Assembly (NCBI GenBank): GCA_964019135.1
Contig: OZ025263.1
Location: forward strand, 16,283,123 to 16,347,122
Direction: 5' to 3'
Origin: Arenicola marina
Taxonomy: Eukaryota > Annelida > Polychaeta > Arenicolidae
DNA length: 64,000 nucleotides
The notes under the pieces are model-generated. The model did no database searches, was not told the DNA's origin, and was given only the letters and a program-made list of their open reading frames with translations. How positions within the stretch are numbered: the stretch's first letter is position 1; each line of letters begins with the position of its first letter. Shown here in pieces: positions 58,301-64,000 of the stretch. The position numbers were made by a program, and so were the translations under genes.

Positions 58301-58560
58301 CAGCTACCACTCATAATACGAATATCCAGAGAGATAGGTACACATGTGCAACAATGACTAACCAACATTGTTTATTACATTGTTTATCGCTTCCGTACCA
58401 GTCCATACTGGGTATATGTTTTACATCATCATCAATATAATCACACCCTGTACCTACGCGGGCGTTTAAGTCTCCCTTTAACAATAATACTATCGCTCGG
58501 AAAGACTGCTTTATATCTAAAAGCAGATCATACAATATTTCGACACCGTTTGACTTGTGG
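55345..58560 (-). mobile_element. Degenerate LINE (endonuclease + reverse transcriptase), CR1/L2-like
   Basis: Read on the - strand from 58.5 kb down. Endonuclease pieces: GDLNARVGTGCDYIDDDVKH, NNFGKSLLHLCIS, NGRCEGDIHGEFTTITENGC, TNHLPVTCVMK. Reverse transcriptase pieces: NGKAARYDGLPNEMFKAVAY, NGTFPENWCQALILPPYNKG and, lower down (~56.75 kb), VAFVDFLNAFDSIPHSSLWY. C-terminal pieces: WVASIRELLNKYNFNDTW (~56.0 kb) and VLCCTKFADIRKKYI (~55.6 kb). The 3' end carries GGCCTTAAGGCC and AATAAACC near 55.37 kb. Many stops and frame changes: a dead copy. A segment of the endonuclease region is duplicated in tandem (see findings). The clade assignment is approximate. Confidence 0.85.
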
Positions 58561-59524
58561 GATGGGTGAGTATAATACGGGAGCTATGCTGAAACAATGA
58601 TTCTCCCTAGCATTTCAAGAACGACCCCGGTGTAACCTGTAATAATCGTATCAACATATTAAACGTTATCGATGTCATTCAATCGGTCAATTGAACTTAA
58701 CTGTCGGCATACAAGAGAATCATCATTTATTTCGACCAGGAAAACAACAACAATACAATACATCATACAGCAAAAACAAGCAAAGTATAATCCCTGGCCG
58801 AGGAGACCACCATTATGACATAGTCGCTGGCATGGTGGCCACTGAATAGGGTATATGCACAATAATCAACAGGATACATGTCATGTGGATGTCATAGTCG
58901 GACAAGTGGATGCCAATATAAATCGAAATCATCATATGCCAGATGTAAAGTAACCATAGTGATATCGATGTAGATATAAGATATATGTTCTATTGACTGC
59001 ATGTGTTACGCTACAACGCCTAGGCTGATAATGCCAAACACAACATCATTGATTGGCACATGACCAGTTTGCCATACTTTCGATTAAGGGTAAAAAGTTA
59101 TGCTACCCCTCATACCAAGCCCGTGCAAGTATAAACTGGTGCCCTCAACTACGGCTATACCTTAACAATGTTGCTTAATGAATGGTGATTTTGTTTTATC
59201 TTTCCAATACTGTGTTTATTGTCGGCGTAGTGTAGAAAACTGGCGCACATCAGTGTCCTCAAAGTACATATCAAGCCTTTACATCAGCATTGATACCTGA
59301 ACTGTACGTAGATGTGTTAAATGTAGTAGGCTATAGATAAGCGCTGGTAACGTTTAGGTATTCGGCTCACTGATATGTAATTGAGTCAGGTCGATACGAC
59401 AATGTTCCAAGGGAGATGCCTCTTTGTAAATACAGGGAGAGTCGAGGTCTAAATTCTATAGAAGATGAATTTCATATTATTTTTCAACGCCCGTTGTATG
59501 AAAAGACAATCATATATAGATGAT
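58561..59524. other. No gene seen
   Basis: Unique-looking AT-rich sequence between two LINE fragments. Part may be decayed 5' LINE sequence, but no domain could be read. Confidence 0.45.
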
Positions 59525-60254
59525 TCAAGATTCAATTGCGTTTATTCAACCAAGATAATAACTCGATCATACGTATCAGGCTAGGAGACCCCGCTAAGAC
59601 CCATTGTCGCTGTCGCGTAGGCCACGCACAAAAATCATAGCATTACTTAAGTCAAGAACGTATATGCGTCAATTAATATACAATATAATGATCATAATGA
59701 TTGTGGCAAGACAGCTTTACAACCCTTACCCCCTCCCTTACACGTATACAAAAGCGACAGTCGGAAGCGCAGACACACATACATACACATGAACAAATTA
59801 ATACAACACTTGTACAGCGAGTTAATTAAGACAAACAATCTTGGATGGAACACATATAATTATATTTATCGAGAGTGACAACCTTAACATACCTTGAAAA
59901 TCCATCGAGAATATGACTTTCTATTTTGGAAAGGATGCAAGCAGGTTCATTGTTTATTGCATAGACCAGACTGTGTCGAATACATTTTTGGGCAAAGATA
60001 TGGCTGATTCGTGTAGTGTATACATAGGATTTATATCTAGTGTCATGGTCATGTACTTGAGAGTGTTGGTAAAACGGTAGTTCAGAAAAGTAGTGAGGCA
60101 GAATACCCTTCTTTAGTTTATAATGAGATTTTAATGTCTTGATCCTGTGGATATCAGGCAGCTTCAGGCAGCGGAGTTCTTTAAGTAATGGTTCAGTATG
60201 TGAACTACCGATCGAATAACTAAAATTAATGAAGTCCCACAATAAGAAAGACAT
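59525..60254 (-). mobile_element. LINE 3' fragment, ORF2 C-terminus plus 3' UTR
   Basis: A 142-residue open frame (59826-60254) with SSHTEPLLKELRCLKLPDIH, LKSHYKLKKGILPHYFSEL and HDHDTRYKSYVY is the C-terminal region typical of CR1/Jockey-group ORF2. The 3' UTR ends near 59525 with GAATAAACGC AATTGAATCT TGAATC on the - strand, a short TTGAATC-type tandem as seen at the ends of such LINEs. 5'-truncated; this tail frame has no stop, so it is fairly young. Confidence 0.8.
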
Positions 60255-60384
60255 ACTGAATTTATCAATTTATTTATATAAGGCAGACAGGTTGCACCAT
60301 TCGAACGGCGAAACTTAAATTGTATATATACTGTTACACCGAAATATTTATGTAACCCTGTATGTACTATAGGCCTGATGGCCT

Positions 60385-60650
60385 CCTATGCGATGGTTGG
60401 TTATTCAGGAAGCTTTAACCACTTTTGGTCATATCGCGTCAATGGGAGAAGGAAGGGAGAGTGGAGCCATGTCCCCGGGGGTGTTCCCCTACTTTTTACG
60501 AAGAAAGGCATGGGATCTTTACCCTGCGACCACACAGACATGGCCACAGCAGGGCTCGAACCACCGATCCACGTGCCGTTAGGCTCCCAGGTGACCAGAG
60601 CATCCATTGCGAGCGCTCTAGCGCACTGAGCTGTCGCGCCGGCCCCGGCC
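60385..60650 (-). mobile_element. tRNA-derived SINE, copy 3
   Basis: On the - strand: GGCCGGCGCGACAGCTCAGT head, GAGCCTAACGGCACGTGGAT, B box GGTGGTTCGAGCCCTGC, the body with GGTAAAGATCCCATGCC, CATTGACGCGATATGACC, and a short AACCAACCAT end. The B box here is the best preserved of the three copies. Confidence 0.85.
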
Positions 60651-61075
60651 TCCTATACGAATACACTTACTTACGCACTAATAAACTAGTGAATGATGCT
60701 ATTGAAAACGACATTGGCTTGTTGAGCTGGTACCATCGCACTAATCTAACCGAACGCTTATATACAACTCCCCCCCCCCCTCCCTTCCCTTCCCGGCTGC
60801 ATGTGTTTCAATTCCCTCACATTCGATAATCAGTAGTAATTACCAAAATCTCCTTTTAGTTGCCGTTCGAGTCAACATATACATTTATACCAAAAATTCT
60901 CAAAATAACTAAATAAACGGTTAACGCTGCATTCGCACTATCAAAGTATATCCTTTTTAAAATTATATAAAAAGTTTTGATCTATATATGTGTATATACA
61001 AGGTCTTAATATTGTGTGTAACCTTCATGATACCTTAGCCACAACGTAACCTATTTGTTTCCTTTCATGTATAAG

Positions 61076-61237
61076 TGTCATGTGAACCTGAGACATACAA
61101 GGGACAAGCTCAGCGCACATGTGAGCCCTGTCCCTACAACACTTACCAAGGTAACTTCACAGCGGTCAAATGTCTCCTCTGCCCAGAAGGGACCGTCAGC
61201 GTGGGGAGCGGACATATCGACGCCGCCAGCTGTCAAC
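61076..61237 (+). CDS. Single exon encoding a GCC2/GCC3 (ephrin-receptor-like) cysteine-rich module
   Basis: After an ATAAG acceptor the exon reads SCEPETYKGQAQRTCEPCPY then NTYQGNFTAVKCLLCPEG and TVSVGSGHIDAASCQ, ending at a GTAAGC donor. The C-x-P-x-T-Y ... C-x-x-C-P-x-x-T-Y-Q ... C-x-x-C-P-x-G-T ... C pattern is that of Ephrin_rec_like/GCC2_GCC3 modules found in SCUBE, SVEP1 and other extracellular proteins. The exon is 162 nt with phase 1 at both ends, the symmetric type used in exon shuffling. No partner exon was found within the window, so the rest of this + strand gene probably lies to the right, or this is a stray exon. The extracellular role is inferred from the module. Confidence 0.7.
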
Positions 61238-61629
61238 GTAAGCAGCTTAATCATCGGTATCTTACATGTTGCGTCGTTCTACCCACATTTCAAGCTAAAT
61301 TAAATTAAGTGGGTCCTACCATGGACAAATGTAGGCGAATAGTCAATTTATGCCAATGTTGTTTTGGCTCTTCTGGCCAAGCGATCTTCTAAGTTTCCAG
61401 ATGCGAAGCATGTGTGTGCTTCCAACCTTCTGCTGATCATTCTAGCTTATAACTTCGTGTGATTCCTAATTTTGATGAACTACGTACATTCAATACTTGC
61501 GTATGACTGAAAGGTCGTACACGCCCACCGCCCCCCCCCCCCGGCGCCCAGGGTCCTACCCCCTCCCAAGCCCAAGCTCTGTTGTTGCCGGTCAGTAGAA
61601 AACAATTAGCCTCCAAACCGTGAAATATC

Positions 61630-62390
61630 GAATTGAATCGGTTTATTGTTCTCTTAAATCAGTTGCCGTTGTTTGACCAAATTATGCATCGAAAGGGAAT
61701 AATATTAAACAGATTAAGAGCAGCAGAAGCCAGTCTTATTAGCTGCTCAAGTTCATACAATATGGTACACATCTTTCACATGTCGGCTAGACTGATAAAA
61801 AAATTATGGCAAAAAAAGAGCAAGACGAAATAAATAGAACAGAAAAAGGCTTATTGCATGGTACAGTCAGTACACTTCATGGCGATGGACAAATATTTTG
61901 GATCTGGGTTCTCGTTTATACATTTCTATGGAATCGGCGTCCAAATTTATTCTATTGCACCCTTCATTGTACACTATACTACCTCCATATACTACAGTCT
62001 ACCGTAGATAACCTGTTCTGACCTTAAGTGTGTGGTATAACTTAGATCCTCGAGAACCATAACCGTGTATTTGATAATTATTAATGAATAAAGAGGCAAT
62101 CACCTGTATTGAGTTTGAACAACATGCAATATTCAGCCATATTAAACAAAGGTACAATATTCAGCTTTCTAAACACAAGACCTGTATGAGCATTTCTTTC
62201 TACACCAGCAATATTTCTAACAGCTCTTTTTTGCAACCCAACAAGTGGCCAAATTTATGATTGGCATGCAGTTCCCCATTGTACATAAGCATAAAAAATT
62301 TATGGATGGATGAGAGCGGACGTTGTGGACTGCTGAGCTCTAAATCTTGCTTGGATTGATCAATCCAGAAAAAAAAACTTATCACCACAC
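61630..62390 (-). mobile_element. LINE 3' fragment
   Basis: The - strand translation near 62.1-62.3 kb gives LQKRAVRNIAGVERNAHTGL and VFRKLNIVPLFNMAEYCMLF, the tract before the C-terminus of CR1/Jockey-type ORF2 (compare HTEPLLKELRCLKLPDI at 60.2 kb). The likely 3' end lies near 61630, where AATTGAATCGGTTTATTG resembles the end of the 59.5-kb copy. Degraded. Confidence 0.65.
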
Positions 62391-62558
62391 CACTGCGAGC
62401 TTTCTTGAATACAGCTATAAATGGCGGATACTGGTGAATCTAGCTGACGTCCTGTCTTTCATACGTTATATTTCATATGTTCAGTTCATGCAGCAAGAAG
62501 GCGTAATCAGAAGATCGGCCACGACCGGATTGTGAATCGTATCGGCTCAAAGGTTTTG

Positions 62559-62596
62559 CTTTAGCAATGTAATCGTAATCGATTACATTGCTAAAG
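62559..62596. repeat. Perfect 17-bp inverted repeat with TAAT loop (GTAATCG family)
   Basis: CTTTAGCAATGTAATCG, TAAT, CGATTACATTGCTAAAG form a near-continuous palindrome, followed by GTAATCGTAATCATGATTA. A second GTAATC-rich cluster lies at 63550-63655. Confidence 0.8.
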
Positions 62597-62599
62597 TAA

Positions 62600-63545
62600 T
62601 CGTAATCATGATTATTTGTTGACGATTACTTGACAATGTTCAATAAGGCTGCCTTAGTCCCCAAACCGAGCGTCACGCTTTCCATGTCGCCAGTATAATA
62701 ATTGGAAACTGGCCACTGGAGTCATTCTGTAGAGATGCACCCCCCCCCCCCCCCTCCCCAACCACCCTACCATTCCGGTTCTTTGTGCCCCTCCCCGAGA
62801 CATATAACTAGATATAACAAATTAAGCCGGCTGAGTACCCGAAAGTGTGACCACCTTCTAATCCCATAATTATCTTGTTTGCATTGGATAACTAGGAATG
62901 GTCCAGTGCCACCTGTATTGTTGGGAGAGGGTGGGTGGGGGCTGTGATGGGATGGGGTTGGATGCTTGTGTTATTGTTCTCTGCATAGTCATTGTTCACT
63001 GCATAGATGGGTTGGAAGAAGTGTTGTTATAAAACGAACTCGACTGGGTTCAGTAGTGGGGCGCGGCAACGTATGGTATGGATCTCCCCGTGTGTCCTAT
63101 AGCTTTGTGGCTTCATTGTTTTACCTGCCACTTAACATAGGTGCCATAAGTTCGGTTACCCACCACACCTATTTCTAAGGAAGATAAGAATAATTGCAGC
63201 AGGTTTGTATCAAAAATATATATTGTGTTTTTTATATTAAACTTACTATTTAATATATCTGATATAATTCTATACTATAATACTTCATATGTATATTTTA
63301 TGCTAGCGTTGTAATTAGTTTTAGAATAACTGATTACAATTGAGGATTGTTCTCCAGAAAGTGACAGCCGTGGGCTGTAACTATCAGTAAATGCTCTCAA
63401 CGAAATTGATTGTCGGGAATTGAACGCACAGCTCTATGATCAGAAATCCGCACCAAGCTGCCCAGTCTTCATATGTGTGGCTGCGTTCCTCCAATGTTTA
63501 CGGTGTTGAAATAACTACTTAAATGTCTAGTCCAGGGTTCATTTA
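62600..63545. other. No gene seen
   Basis: Contains a 15-bp C homopolymer at 62740 and AT-rich stretches. No domain or array is recognised. Confidence 0.5.
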
Positions 63546-63549
63546 TCAA

Positions 63550-63655
63550 AACCGTAATCGTAATCGATTACTTTCATATTTCCTGTAATCGTAATCGAAA
63601 TCATGAAATTTCCAAGTAATCGTAATCGTAATCGATTACATTTACAATGTAATCG
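63550..63655. repeat. GTAATCGTAATCGATTAC cluster
   Basis: Four groups of GTAATC/CGATTAC words within about 100 bp, related to the palindrome at 62559-62596. Possibly the two ends or two copies of one small element about 1 kb apart. Confidence 0.6.
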
Positions 63656-63667
63656 CCCCATGCCTGG

Positions 63668-63831
63668 TCAGCATGGAGAAATATTCTTTGTGTCATAAAA
63701 AAGGATAACATCGCAGTACAAACGTAAGTTTGTATCATTAAAATGGTCTAGTGTTGCTTTCTCAAGTCAGTGATTTTCAGTGATTCGCTGAAACTATGTG
63801 AGTCTACGGCATTTATGACTTTGACTTTAGT
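63668..63831. repeat. Dispersed repeat, copy 2, breaking into a sulfatase exon
   Basis: Matches 37386-37590 in order (CATGGAGAAATATTCTTTG, AAAGGATAACATCGCAGTAC, GGCATTTATGACTTTGACTT) and ends where homology to sulfatase exon 6 starts. Confidence 0.65.
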
Positions 63832-63837
63832 CCCTTG

Positions 63838-64000
63838 TCCAATCAGCCCGACGGAGAGTGGGAGCCATTCACCAGTCACAAGCTGAAGCACCTGACCGCT
63901 AGGTAGAACCACCCCGCTGACGAAATTCACTCCACGGATTCCGCCCTCGAAGAACGTTCCCTTTTTCTCTCGGCGAGGATAGTTTCTGCCTTCATGTGCT
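63838..64000 (-). pseudogene. Second sulfatase locus: exon-6-like fragment, runs off the window
   Basis: The - strand reads [20 protein letters not shown] then FVSGVVLPSGQ and TGEWLPLSVGLIGQG, parallel to exon 6 of the intact gene ([20 protein letters not shown] ... [13 protein letters not shown]). The NHEMIH-like part is altered, and the exon is replaced after GLIGQG by a dispersed repeat, with no donor at the expected place. It is either a truncated pseudogene or the damaged exon of a paralogue whose 5' exons lie to the right of the window. Confidence 0.7.

Noticed and set aside
1-64000. LTR retroelements, retroviral or Polinton-like sequences
   Set aside because: No protease-integrase, capsid or long terminal repeat signals were noticed; the reverse transcriptase seen is of non-LTR type.

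Overview
The window looks like a nuclear segment of a marine invertebrate animal genome, most likely a lancelet-like deuterostome or another bilaterian of similar grade. Genes are split into short exons (46-840 nt) with GT-AG introns, the proteins are close to vertebrate and insect homologues, and the introns and spacers are full of minisatellites, tRNA-derived SINEs, LINE tails and small DNA transposons. I can only infer the species. No bacterial operon, CRISPR array, rRNA or convincing functional tRNA gene was seen. Layout: (1) 1.8-18.7 kb, + strand: a PP2C-like pseudophosphatase gene of the CG9801 type, seven exons visible, 5' end outside the window or unrecognised. (2) 18.7-24.8 kb: a tail-to-tail intergenic stretch with five CACGTG boxes and a MITE. 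(3) 24.8-32.4 kb, - strand: a complete coding set of eight exons for MLX (Max-like protein X), the bHLH-zipper partner of Mondo/ChREBP proteins. (4) 32.4-44.3 kb: repeat-rich spacer with a 2.2-kb G-rich 27-bp minisatellite, a dimeric tRNA-like SINE and a 2.3-kb TIR-flanked DNA element that itself holds a 53-bp minisatellite. (5) 44.3-48.8 kb, - strand: a complete eight-exon arylsulfatase B-like gene (532 aa). (6) 48.8-64 kb: relics of further sulfatase copies (exon-3-like at 51.8 kb, exon-6-like at the right edge), several LINE fragments, a SINE, and a lone + strand exon for a cysteine-rich GCC2/GCC3 (ephrin-receptor-like) module at 61.1 kb. The most unusual observation concerns splice sites. 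The 22-bp minisatellite in the last MLX intron (about 60 copies) starts exactly at the 5' splice site of the preceding exon, and its unit repeats the last 12 coding bases of that exon (Cys-Lys-Pro-Gln) plus the GTAA donor. Independently, in the PP2C-like gene the 3' end of exon 2 plus its donor is duplicated several times downstream in units of roughly 66-79 bp. Two neighbouring genes therefore carry tandem arrays of their own exon-intron junctions, giving series of decoy donors. MLX binds CACGTG, so the CACGTG cluster 4 kb past its stop codon is a possible feedback site, but this is inference only. Exon coordinates were derived by hand from reading frame, phase consistency and GT/AG signals; transcripts would be needed to confirm them.
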